Assembly: GCF_025717515.1 (NCBI RefSeq)
Contig: NZ_JAJIRN010000011.1
Coordinates: 124,001-188,000, forward strand
Length of the DNA: 64,000 bases
Source: Roseateles oligotrophus
Lineage (GTDB): Bacteria; Pseudomonadota; Gammaproteobacteria; Burkholderiales; Burkholderiaceae_C
Reading direction: 5' to 3'
The position numbers and the translations under genes were made by a program. A model generated the notes under the pieces. That model searched no databases, was not told the DNA's origin, and was given only the letters and a program-made list of their open reading frames with translations. Of the stretch, positions 1 to 7,139 are shown piece after piece. Numbering within the stretch: the first letter of the stretch is position 1; each line of letters begins with the position of its first letter.

Positions 1-614
1 ATAGCCAACAACCAGTCCACCTCTTGCTGGGCGAAGCCGCCCGGCGTCTTGTAGGTGGCTAGGCCATATTCGTTCAGGCCGCCGAGTTTGGCGTTAGCGT
101 CGAACATTGTCACGGCGTGGCCCAGTCGCGCCAGGCCATGGGCGGCGGCCAGGCCGGCCGGGCCGGCGCCGACCACCGCGACGGTCTTGCCGCTGCCGGC
201 TGCCCGGCTGAATAAGGGCTTGGCATCGGCGTTGGCGAAGAAAGCATCGGTCGCGTAGCGTTGCAGCAGGCCGATCTCGACCGGCTTCTCTTCGCAGCCA
301 TTGCGCACACAGCTTTGCTCGCACAAGACTTCGGTCGGGCAAACCCGCGCGCACATGCCGCCGAGCGGATTGGCGCTCAGAATCGCCTCGGCCGCGCCGC
401 GAACATTGTCTTGCGCGATGCGCTGAATGAAGCTGGGCACATCGATGCCGGTCGGGCAGGCCGTGATGCAGGGCGCGTCGAAGCAGTAGTAGCAGCGCTC
501 GGCCTCGACCAAGGCCTGGGCACGGCTGAGAGGCGGGCGGGCATCGCTGAAGTTGCTCAGGTATTGCTCTTGCTTGAGCCGGCCGGCTTGGCGGCCGGCA
601 GTGTTTTGATCCAT
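1..614 (-). CDS. preT: NAD-dependent dihydropyrimidine dehydrogenase subunit PreT (partial, C-terminus off window)
   Basis: Only the first 204 residues are inside the window; the gene runs off the left edge. PreT is the FAD and Fe-S subunit that, with PreA, reduces uracil and thymine in the first step of reductive pyrimidine breakdown. Seen here: the N-terminal iron-sulfur cysteines in CYYCFDAPC, ITACPTGID, GGMCARVCP and CEQSCVRNGC, then the Rossmann FAD motif VAVVGAGPAGLAAA, then GGLNEYGLATYKTPGG, typical of this glutamate-synthase small-subunit-like family. The ATG at 614 has GGGAG about seven bases upstream. The gene is divergent from a RutR-like TetR gene with a RutR-type palindrome between them, which supports a pyrimidine role over a glutamate synthase small subunit. 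preA would be expected just beyond the left edge. Confidence 0.88.
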   Translation of the reverse strand, partial: MDQNTAGRQAGRLKQEQYLSNFSDARPPLSRAQALVEAERCYYCFDAPCITACPTGIDVPSFIQRIAQDNVRGAAEAILSANPLGGMCARVCPTEVLCEQSCVRNGCEEKPVEIGLLQRYATDAFFANADAKPLFSRAAGSGKTVAVVGAGPAGLAAAHGLARLGHAVTMFDANAKLGGLNEYGLATYKTPGGFAQQEVDWLLA

Positions 615-661
615 GCCTTGCTCCCTGCGTGTGTGGTGTTGAGCGAAAGTCGATGGCATAA

Positions 662-695
662 TTTACCAACTGGTAAAAATTTGCCAGTCGGTGAA
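662..695. promoter_or_regulatory. RutR-type operator plus a degenerate second copy
   Basis: Between the divergent preT and TetR starts lies the perfect inverted repeat TTTACCAACTGGTAAA (662-677). The E. coli RutR consensus is TTGACCANNTGGTCAA, so this site keeps the arms and the two-base spacer with one symmetric change per arm. A second degenerate copy, TTTGCCAGTCGGTGAA, follows at 680-695, offset by 18 bases. Binding by the adjacent TetR protein is inferred. Confidence 0.7.
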
Positions 696-719
696 TTCCC
701 GCATACAGGCGATTTTTTG

Positions 720-1343
720 ATGTCAGAAACCAAAACATTGCTCAGCCCCAGTCGCCGGACCAAGGAGGCGGCGATCTGCGCCGAGGCCGAACGGCAGTTT
801 GCGCAATTCGGCTTCGAGGGGGTGTCGCTGGAGACGATTGCTGCCGGCTTGAAGCTGAGTCGGCACAATCTGCTCTATTACTTCCCCAGCAAAGAAGCGC
901 TCTATCGGCGCGTGCTGGACGAGGTCTTGAATGAATGGCTGGCCCGCATGGACGGGCTGGTTTCCGGCCATGACCCGGCCGCCGCGATGCGCGACTATAT
1001 TGCGGCCAAGCTGCGTTTTTCACGCGAGAGGCCGGCCGGCTCGCAGGTGTTTGCGCGTGAGGTGATGGCCGGAGCGCCGCGTTTTCGGGACGCGATCGAG
1101 GGTCGGGTCTTGCCTGCCTTGCGGGCCGATGTGCAGACCTTTGAGCGCTGGGCCGACGCCGGCCTGGTGGCCCGGCTCGACTACCGGCACCTGATGTTCA
1201 CCATCTGGGCCAGCACCCAAGCCTATGCCGATCAGGCCGCTCAGTTCGCGATTCTTTTAGGCAAGCCGGCTTTGGAGTCAGCGGACTTTGAGGCGGCGGA
1301 GAAGCTGATTACGGGGCAGGTGCTGGCGGGGTTGAAGGTCTAG
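720..1343 (+). CDS. TetR-family transcriptional regulator, RutR-like
   Basis: A 207-residue one-component repressor. The N-terminal helix-turn-helix spans about residues 17-62 (FAQFGFEGVSLETIAAGLKL then LLYYFPSKEALYRRVL). The LLYYFPSKEALY recognition segment and the C-terminal MFTIWASTQAYAD segment match the RutR (YcdC) subgroup, whose E. coli member senses uracil. The start at 720 was chosen because it begins just before the HTH; the reading frame is open further upstream but there would cross the operator region and preT. No strong Shine-Dalgarno is visible. Context (divergent preT, RutR-like palindrome) suggests it controls pyrimidine degradation. The exact ligand is inferred. Confidence 0.85.
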   Translation: MSETKTLLSPSRRTKEAAICAEAERQFAQFGFEGVSLETIAAGLKLSRHNLLYYFPSKEALYRRVLDEVLNEWLARMDGLVSGHDPAAAMRDYIAAKLRFSRERPAGSQVFAREVMAGAPRFRDAIEGRVLPALRADVQTFERWADAGLVARLDYRHLMFTIWASTQAYADQAAQFAILLGKPALESADFEAAEKLITGQVLAGLKV

Positions 1344-1369
1344 CCCGCCCAGGCAGTGCATGCGATTCT

Positions 1370-1493
1370 GGTGATCGCTCACTTTGCTGCGCAAAATGAG
1401 CGATCACCGAACAGAACGCATGCCCTAACGGGCATTCTGTTCTGGTGTGCACCCGCCGCTCACGCGGCTTCACTTTGCTTGGCAGCAAAGTGA
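1370..1493. repeat. Cluster of intergenic hairpins between convergent genes
   Basis: Three consecutive inverted repeats sit between the TetR and argF stops. First is a 12-bp perfect stem, GGTGATCGCTCA pairing with TGAGCGATCACC (1370-1408). Second is an imperfect stem around ATGCCCTAACGGGCAT (1412-1444). Third is a 10-bp perfect stem, TCACTTTGCT pairing with AGCAAAGTGA (1470-1493). The word TCACTTTGCT also lies in the loop side of the first hairpin (about 1379-1388), so the units are related. They could act as a bidirectional terminator or be REP-like repeats. No U-tract follows them. Confidence 0.5.
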
Positions 1494-1544
1494 GTGCACT
1501 CCAAATCGCATGCGGCCCTGGCGGGCCAGGGGCACCTCGGCTTG

Positions 1545-2507
1545 TCAGCCGATGCGCCCCAGCAGAAGGTACTCCATGAGTGCCTTCTGCACATGCATGC
1601 GATTTTCTGCCTCGTCCCAGACGACGGATTGGGGGCCGTCGATGACGTCGGCGGTGACTTCTTCGCCCCGGTGCGCGGGCAGGCAATGCATGAACAAGGC
1701 GTCCGGCTTGGCCACGCCCATCATCTCGGCGTCAACACACCAGTCGGCAAAGGCCTCTCGGCGCTTTTCGTTCTCGGCTTCATAACCCATGCTGGTCCAT
1801 ACATCGGTGGTGACCAGATCGGCGCCGCGGCAGGCCTCCAAAGGGTTTTTGAAAACCTTGTAGCAATCGCTGTTCTGAATGCCGGCGACCACCGGGTCGA
1901 CCTCATAACCACTCGGCGTGCTGACATGCACGGTGAAGCCCAGGATCTCGGCCGCCTGCAGCCAGGTGTTGGCCATATTGTTGCCGTCACCGACCCAGGC
2001 CACTATGCGACCTTTGAGGCAATCGACATCGACAATACCGCGCTGGTTCATGCCGCGCGCTTCGATGAAGGTGAACAGATCGGCCAGGATCTGGCAGGGG
2101 TGATATTCGTTGGTCAGACCATTGATCACAGGCACCCGCGAGTGCGCGGCGAAGCGCTCGATCTTGGTCTGCTCGAAGGTGCGAATCATCACCAGATCGA
2201 CCATGCGGCTGATCACGCGCGCGCTGTCTTCGATCGGCTCGGCGCGGCCTAACTGGCTGTCGCCGGTGGTCAGGTGCACGACCGAGCCGCCCATCTGGTA
2301 CATGCCGGCTTCGAAGCTGACCCGCGTGCGCGTGCTGGCTTTTTCGAAGATCATCGCCAGGCTGCGGTCGGCCAGCGGCTGGTAGCGCTCATAGTTCTTG
2401 AAACGCCGTTTGATGATGGCGGCGCGCTCGAACAGATGCGCATATTCTTCGGCGCGGAAATCCTTGAACTGCAAGTAATGACGCATCAAAGCGGTGCCCG
2501 GCTTCAT
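1545..2507 (-). CDS. argF: Ornithine carbamoyltransferase
   Basis: A 320-residue cytosolic enzyme that makes citrulline from ornithine and carbamoyl phosphate in arginine biosynthesis. The carbamoyl-phosphate loop FEKASTRTR, the HPCQILADLFT segment and the ornithine/active-site motif MHCLPAHRGEEV are all present. Length matches the family. The start at 2507 is supported by an ATGA overlap with the argD stop, which suggests translational coupling. The alternative start seven codons later (MRHYLQF) lacks that link. Confidence 0.96.
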   Translation of the reverse strand: MKPGTALMRHYLQFKDFRAEEYAHLFERAAIIKRRFKNYERYQPLADRSLAMIFEKASTRTRVSFEAGMYQMGGSVVHLTTGDSQLGRAEPIEDSARVISRMVDLVMIRTFEQTKIERFAAHSRVPVINGLTNEYHPCQILADLFTFIEARGMNQRGIVDVDCLKGRIVAWVGDGNNMANTWLQAAEILGFTVHVSTPSGYEVDPVVAGIQNSDCYKVFKNPLEACRGADLVTTDVWTSMGYEAENEKRREAFADWCVDAEMMGVAKPDALFMHCLPAHRGEEVTADVIDGPQSVVWDEAENRMHVQKALMEYLLLGRIG

Positions 2508-3727
2508 GGCTTAACGGCTTCCGAAGCGACAAAGGCCTTGATCAAGGGGCAGAGGATGGCGGCAATCTGGGCGGCTTCTTCACTGCTCAAAATCAGCGCC
2601 GGCACCAGGCGCACGACCCGGTCTGCGGTGACGCTGATCATCAAGCCGGCCTCGGCCGCCTGCAAGAGCAGGGCGCCGCAGGGGCGGTCCAACTCGATGC
2701 CCAGCATCAAGCCCTGACCCCGTATCTCGACGACGCCTTCTACATCAGCCAAGCCGGCTTGCAGCGCCGCCTTCAACTCGGCGCCGACGCGGGCCGCGTT
2801 GGCCAACAAACCATCTTCTTGCATGATGTTGAGGGTCTCAACACCGGCCCGCATGGCCAATGGGTTGCCCCCGAAGGTGGTGCCGTGGTTGCCCGGCTGC
2901 ATCACCTTGGCGGCGCGTGGGCCGCAGACCACCGCACCAATCGGCACGCCCGAGCCCAGGCCCTTGGCCAAGGGCATCACATCGGGTTGAATACCGGCCC
3001 ATTGGTGCGCAAACCATTTGCCGGTGCGGCCGATGCCGCATTGCACCTCGTCCAGCATCAAGAGGATGTCGTGCTCATCGCAAACGCGGCGCAGCTCTTG
3101 CAGGAAAGCAATGCTGGCCGGGTTGACGCCGCCTTCGCCCTGGATGGTCTCCAAGAAGACGGCGGTGATGTTCGGGTGTTCGGCCAGGGCCTTGCGAACC
3201 GCCGCGATGTCATTCAGCGGCACGCGCACAAAACCGCCCACCAAGGGGCCGAAGCCGGCGTGAATTTTCGGGTTGGCTGTGGCCGACAAGGTGGCGATCG
3301 AGCGGCCGTGAAAAGCGCCTTCGAATACCATCACTTCGGGCATGTGGTTGCCCCGGTCATGGCCGTATTTGCGGGCGATTTTCAGCGCGGCCTCGTTGGC
3401 TTCGAGTCCGCTATTGCAAAAGAAGGCCGTGCTCAGGCCCGACAACTCGCAGAGCTTGGCGGCGAGCTTTTCTTGCAGCGGCACATGGTAGTAGTTGCTG
3501 GTGTGGATCAGCCTGGCAATCTGCTCTTGCAAGGCCGGTACCAAGCGCGGGTGGGCGTGGCCGAGGGTGTTGACGGCGATGCCGCCGAGGCCGTCGAGAT
3601 AGCGCTTGCCGTTGGTGTCCCAAACCCAGCAGCCCTGGCCGTGCGACAAGGCGATAGGCAGTCGGCCATAGGTTTGCATCACATGCGGTTCGGACGGTGC
3701 CTCGGGGCGGACTTGGGGCGCGTTCAT
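2504..3727 (-). CDS. argD: Acetylornithine aminotransferase
   Basis: A 407-residue class III PLP-dependent aminotransferase acting on N-acetylornithine in arginine biosynthesis. Visible motifs are GLGGIAVNTLGHAHP near the N-terminus, FCNSGLEANEAALKIARKYG, the aspartate motif LLMLDEVQCGIGRTG and the PLP lysine in PLAKGLGSGVPIGA. The frame is open a further 58 codons upstream, but the ATG at 3727 has a good Shine-Dalgarno (GGAGAG, three bases before it) and begins the normal family N-terminus. It overlaps argF by four bases. Succinyldiaminopimelate aminotransferase activity is a common second role of this family. Confidence 0.95.
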   Translation of the reverse strand: MNAPQVRPEAPSEPHVMQTYGRLPIALSHGQGCWVWDTNGKRYLDGLGGIAVNTLGHAHPRLVPALQEQIARLIHTSNYYHVPLQEKLAAKLCELSGLSTAFFCNSGLEANEAALKIARKYGHDRGNHMPEVMVFEGAFHGRSIATLSATANPKIHAGFGPLVGGFVRVPLNDIAAVRKALAEHPNITAVFLETIQGEGGVNPASIAFLQELRRVCDEHDILLMLDEVQCGIGRTGKWFAHQWAGIQPDVMPLAKGLGSGVPIGAVVCGPRAAKVMQPGNHGTTFGGNPLAMRAGVETLNIMQEDGLLANAARVGAELKAALQAGLADVEGVVEIRGQGLMLGIELDRPCGALLLQAAEAGLMISVTADRVVRLVPALILSSEEAAQIAAILCPLIKAFVASEAVKP

Positions 3728-3974
3728 CGGCTCTCCATGAGAATCAATAGGGATGGGGGTCGGGTCTTGCCTCTTGGCTGGACTCGTCAGCCTGTCGATT
3801 CTAAAGGGCGACTTGAGCGGGTCGAATCCGCAGGGCGAATGCTGTGCGATTGTCCTGACTTTGACGCTCAAGTTGAAAGTCGGCTCGGTCATCCAAGGCA
3901 CAATAGCGTTTGTCGTAAACCATTGACCCAGCCTTTTTGGCCGTAGTCGGGCCTGGAATTCAAATCGCTAATTC

Positions 3975-4316
3975 ATGAGTCAAGCCCCCAAACCGCGCGA
4001 AGTATTCATCCAAGGTGTCACCTTGGCGGGGCAGACTTTCAGGCCCAGCGACTGGGCCGAACGTTTGGCGGGAGCGATGTCTTGCTTCCGGCCCGGTGGC
4101 GCACGCGGCGGTATCGGTGCCTATATCGGCTATTCGCCCTTGTGCGTGCCTCGCGTCATCAACGGCATCAAGTGCGTGATCGTCAATGAAGAGTTGAAGA
4201 AGCTCGAGCCCATGGCCTGGGACTTTGTGATGAATTTCGCCCGCGACAATGAGTTGCAAGTCGCCGAGGCTTGCCTCTTGCCCGATGCATCGGTTCGGAG
4301 CAAGGGCGAAGGCTAG
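3975..4316 (+). CDS. DUF3579 domain-containing protein
   Basis: A 113-residue small soluble protein. I recognise it as the DUF3579 family, a betaproteobacterial protein often found beside argD/argF. Features are an N-terminal EVFIQGVTLAGQTFRPSDWAERLAG segment and the central CVPRVINGIKCVIVNEELK, with no signal peptide or membrane segment. Function is unknown. It is divergent from argD across a 247-base intergenic region that would hold both promoters; I see only a weak leftward -10 candidate (TAGAAT, complement of 3798-3803). Its recurring position suggests a link to arginine metabolism, but that is inference. Confidence 0.85.
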   Translation: MSQAPKPREVFIQGVTLAGQTFRPSDWAERLAGAMSCFRPGGARGGIGAYIGYSPLCVPRVINGIKCVIVNEELKKLEPMAWDFVMNFARDNELQVAEACLLPDASVRSKGEG

Positions 4317-4366
4317 GCGAGCGCTTGCGCTGCTGCGGTCCAGCCCAGCCCATCGGTTGGTTCCGA

Positions 4367-4507
4367 CTATTTCACCGAGGCGCGACTGCGTGCCCGCAGC
4401 AGGGCCAGCAATTCCACCAGGCCCCAAAGCAGACTGCGTCCGAGAGCAAGTTTCGTCTGCATTTGGGTTCGGAGTGCTGGCGTTCGAGTCTGTGTTCGCT
4501 CCGGCAT
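4367..4507 (-). CDS. Possible 46-residue small protein with one hydrophobic helix
   Basis: A short leftward reading frame in an otherwise empty 350-base gap. It would encode a 46-residue peptide with a basic N-terminus, the amphipathic or membrane helix LLWGLVELLALLRARSR, and a basic tail. Support comes from an AAAGGAAC Shine-Dalgarno-like stretch eight bases before the ATG and a hairpin in the would-be 5' leader (4522-4550, arms AATCGTTT and AAACGATT). No family is recognised, and a chance ORF remains possible at this GC content. Confidence 0.35.
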   Translation of the reverse strand: MPERTQTRTPALRTQMQTKLALGRSLLWGLVELLALLRARSRASVK

Positions 4508-4663
4508 GACTTGTTCCTTTGAATCGTTTGGCCGCAAGGCTAAAACGATTTGATGACAATACTGTGTCTGACCCCTTGAGTAGACGGTGGTTACAAAACC
4601 TTGCAGCGGCTATGCTCGCGCCCGGTGTTATTGATGAGCGGCGCGACAAACCGCTGACTGCGC

Positions 4664-5716
4664 GTGCAACAAACTCTCGCTCTGCCTGTCTTGCCAGAAC
4701 TAAATGCCTTGGAATGCTTGATCGAGGCGGGCCGACCCTATCTTGAGCGGCATCATCTGGGTCGAGTGACGATGGGTGAGGGCGGCTTGCCCTTGTTGGC
4801 GGTGACCTTGGGTAACCCTGATCCTGCGGTGCCGGCGGTAGGTTTTTTTGGTGGTGTTCATGGCTTGGAGCGCATCGGCGCCGAGGTGGTGATGGCCTTT
4901 TTGGCCAGTCTGGTGTCGCGTTTGCGCTGGGACAGCAGTCTGCATCGCAGCCTGGAGTCGGTGCGGCTCGTGTTCATGCCCTTGGTCAATCCGGGCGGAC
5001 TGTGGCGGGCCACCCGTGCCAATCCAAAAGGGGTTGATCTGATGCGCAATGCACCTGTGCAGGCCGGCGGGCCGGTGCCTTGGATGGTGGGCGGGCAGCG
5101 CATCAGCGCAAAGCTGCCCTGGTTTATGGGTGAAATTGGCGAACCTATGGAGACGGAAAGTCGGGCGCTTTGCGATTTGGTCGAGCGAGAAATGCTCGGC
5201 CATGTGAGTTCAATTTCGGTCGATTGCCACTCGGGTTTTGGCCTGGCCGACCGCATCTGGTTTCCGTTCGCGCATACCGCCAAGCCGATTCAGCACTTGG
5301 CAGAAATGCATGCGCTGTGCGAAATTCTTGATCAAACCCATGCGCAGCATCGCTATGTGTTCGAGCCACAAAGTCGCCAGTATTTGACCCATGGCGATCT
5401 GTGGGACCATCTCTATATGCGCGCCTGCGAGCGGCCTAATTGCATGCTGCTGCCCTTGACGCTGGAGATGGGGTCTTGGTTGTGGGTCAAGAAAAATCCG
5501 CGGCAGTTGTTCTCGCGCAGCGGTATGTTCAATCCCTTGATTGAGCATAGGCAGCAGCGGGTGTTGCGCCGGCATATTGCTTGGTTGGATTTTGTGTTGC
5601 GAGCGGCCGCCGGCATGCAGCGTTGGCTACCTCGCCCTGAACTGCGTGCATGGCATGAGGAGATGGCTTTGGATCGTTGGTATCGGCAATCAGTTCAAAC
5701 CGGAGCTCGCGCATGA
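4664..5716 (+). CDS. M14-family zinc carboxypeptidase-like protein
   Basis: A 350-residue metallopeptidase-like protein, apparently cytoplasmic because no signal peptide is seen. The M14 zinc motif HxxE appears as GGVHGLERIG, the substrate-binding stretch as RATRANPKGVDLMRN (compare the RNxxGxDLNRN pattern), the third zinc ligand histidine in VDCHSGFG, and the probable catalytic glutamate in LPLTLEMGSW. The start is a GTG at 4664; no nearby ATG would keep the N-terminus. The substrate could be a peptide or an amidated small molecule, since related proteins include amide hydrolases. It overlaps the next gene, an alpha/beta hydrolase, by ATGA, so the two are probably made together. Confidence 0.78.
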   Translation: MQQTLALPVLPELNALECLIEAGRPYLERHHLGRVTMGEGGLPLLAVTLGNPDPAVPAVGFFGGVHGLERIGAEVVMAFLASLVSRLRWDSSLHRSLESVRLVFMPLVNPGGLWRATRANPKGVDLMRNAPVQAGGPVPWMVGGQRISAKLPWFMGEIGEPMETESRALCDLVEREMLGHVSSISVDCHSGFGLADRIWFPFAHTAKPIQHLAEMHALCEILDQTHAQHRYVFEPQSRQYLTHGDLWDHLYMRACERPNCMLLPLTLEMGSWLWVKKNPRQLFSRSGMFNPLIEHRQQRVLRRHIAWLDFVLRAAAGMQRWLPRPELRAWHEEMALDRWYRQSVQTGARA

Positions 5717-6519
5717 GTGGTCCCGCGGTTTGGGTTTTGCTGCGTGGACTGGCGCGGGAGAGTGGGCATTGGGGTGACTTTCCCGCAATCTTGCTCCAGC
5801 AAATCCAGCTTCAACAGCCTGGTGGGCGACTGCTGATGCTGGATTTGCCCGGCAATGGCGCCCTGAACGGTGAGTCAAGTCCGACCCGGGTGGCGGGAAT
5901 GGTGGAGAGTTGCCGGGCGCAACTGCGGCAACTCGGTGTGCAGGGGCCGGTGCACTTGCTGGCGATGTCCTTGGGTGCCATGGTGGCGACCGACTGGGCG
6001 GCTCGCTATCCGCAGGAGCTGAGTGCCGGCGTTTTGATCAATACCAGCCTGCAGCCCTTCAGCCCTTTTTATCATCGGCTGCGCCCGCTCAATTACCTGA
6101 GTTTTCTGCTTTTGAGTCTATCCAGTTTGGGTTATCGCCGGCGCGAGGCCAAGGTGCTCAAAATGACGTCGAATATGCAGTCCAAACCCGACGAGGTCTT
6201 GGATCGGTGGGTCGAGTTGCTGCGCCTGCATCCGGTTGGGCTGCGCAATGGCTTGCGCCAACTGCTGGCCGCGAGCCGCTACCGGGCTAGTCAGCATCGA
6301 CCGGCCGTGCCGATGCTGCTGCTGTGCAGCAAGGTCGATCGCTTGGTTGACTGGCGTTGCTCGCAGGCCATCAGCCGTGCTTGGGGTGCGCCCTTGCGCA
6401 TGCATGTGCAAGCCGGCCATGATTTGCCCTTGGATGATCCCCTCTGGGTCGCGCAGGCGGTCGGCGAGTGGCTGAAGCTGCGCAGCATGCAGGGGTTGCA
6501 GGCCGGAAAATGGCATTGA
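5713..6519 (+). CDS. Alpha/beta-fold hydrolase
   Basis: A 268-residue soluble hydrolase. It opens with the strand PAVWVLLRGLARESGHWG, the oxyanion and cap-proximal region of the fold. The nucleophile elbow is LLAMSLGAMVA (Ser in AMSLG), the acid is in LCSKVDRLVD and the base histidine in QAGHDLPLDDP, so the triad looks complete. The start is fixed by an ATGA overlap with the upstream M14 peptidase gene. The substrate is unknown; pairing with a carboxypeptidase suggests both act on one amide or ester compound, which is inference. Confidence 0.82.
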   Translation: MSGPAVWVLLRGLARESGHWGDFPAILLQQIQLQQPGGRLLMLDLPGNGALNGESSPTRVAGMVESCRAQLRQLGVQGPVHLLAMSLGAMVATDWAARYPQELSAGVLINTSLQPFSPFYHRLRPLNYLSFLLLSLSSLGYRRREAKVLKMTSNMQSKPDEVLDRWVELLRLHPVGLRNGLRQLLAASRYRASQHRPAVPMLLLCSKVDRLVDWRCSQAISRAWGAPLRMHVQAGHDLPLDDPLWVAQAVGEWLKLRSMQGLQAGKWH

Positions 6520-6532
6520 GCCACGGAACGAG

Positions 6533-6568
6533 AAATGCCCACCAAGACTTGCGTCCGAGCGGGCATTT
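6533..6568 (+). terminator. Probable terminator after the hydrolase gene
   Basis: AAATGCCC (6533-6540) pairs with GGGCATTT (6561-6568) 14 bases after the hydrolase stop, and outer bases (GAACGA with TTCGTTC) can extend the stem past a bulge. There is no long T-run, so this is moderate evidence. Confidence 0.45.
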
Positions 6569-6623
6569 AAGTTCGTTCAAGCCTATCTGCAATGAAGCAA
6601 ATAGGGCTGCACGTCACAAAATA

Positions 6624-6653
6624 GAAAAGGCCCGCTTTTCAGCGGGCCTTCAA
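6624..6653 (-). terminator. Rho-independent terminator of rpsT
   Basis: AAGGCCCGC (6627-6635) and GCGGGCCTT (6642-6650) form a 9-bp GC-rich stem with a six-base loop, followed on the minus strand by TTTTCTATTTT. It lies 22 bases beyond the rpsT stop. Confidence 0.85.
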
Positions 6654-6674
6654 TCTTTGCACCAGAACCGGTTT

Positions 6675-6971
6675 TTAGGCGGCCAAGGCCTTGATTTTTG
6701 CCGACAGACGGCTCTTGTGACGAGCTGCCTTGTTCTTATGAAAGATGCCCTTATCAGCGACGGAGTCGATGACAGTTTCAGCAATCTTGAACAGCTCTGC
6801 TGATTTGACCTTATCACCGGTCAGAACAGCTTTTTGTACGTTCTTGATGACCGTACGGAATTTGGAACGCAGCGCCGTGTTGGCGGCGTTGAGCTTAGAG
6901 TCCTGGCGAACGCGCTTGAGGCCCGACGCCAAACGGACTGTTTTCTTCTTAGCTTTGGAAGAGGTTGCCAT
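6675..6971 (-). CDS. rpsT: 30S ribosomal protein S20
   Basis: A 98-residue, very basic, helical ribosomal protein that binds 16S rRNA. It begins [20 protein letters not shown] and has the conserved [13 protein letters not shown] and [20 protein letters not shown] segments; length is slightly above the usual 86-90. It stands alone with a strong promoter upstream and a classic terminator downstream, so it is monocistronic, as in many Proteobacteria, and is divergent from murJ. Confidence 0.97.
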   Translation of the reverse strand: MATSSKAKKKTVRLASGLKRVRQDSKLNAANTALRSKFRTVIKNVQKAVLTGDKVKSAELFKIAETVIDSVADKGIFHKNKAARHKSRLSAKIKALAA

Positions 6972-7005
6972 GCTGTGATTCTACCCAGTTGGTGCAAAGA
7001 CCGCG

Positions 7006-7034
7006 AGTGTAGCACTGAAATGGCAATATGACAA
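7006..7034 (-). promoter_or_regulatory. rpsT: Sigma-70 promoter of rpsT
   Basis: On the minus strand TTGTCA (complement of 7029-7034) and TACACT (complement of 7006-7011) are separated by exactly 17 bases, 35 bases upstream of the rpsT ATG. This is a near-consensus housekeeping promoter. Confidence 0.8.
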
Positions 7035-7139
7035 AGCCTTGACGTCAAATGCTGCTGAAAGCCGGGGTGGCAGCGGATGATAATGCGCCGCTGCGCCGGG
7101 CTCGTTCGGCTATGGCCACTCATGATTTCCATATCTCCA

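Noticed and set aside
2759-3946. A 395-codon plus-strand frame opposite argD
   Set aside because: Shadow of argD, whose catalytic motifs and overlap with argF are convincing.
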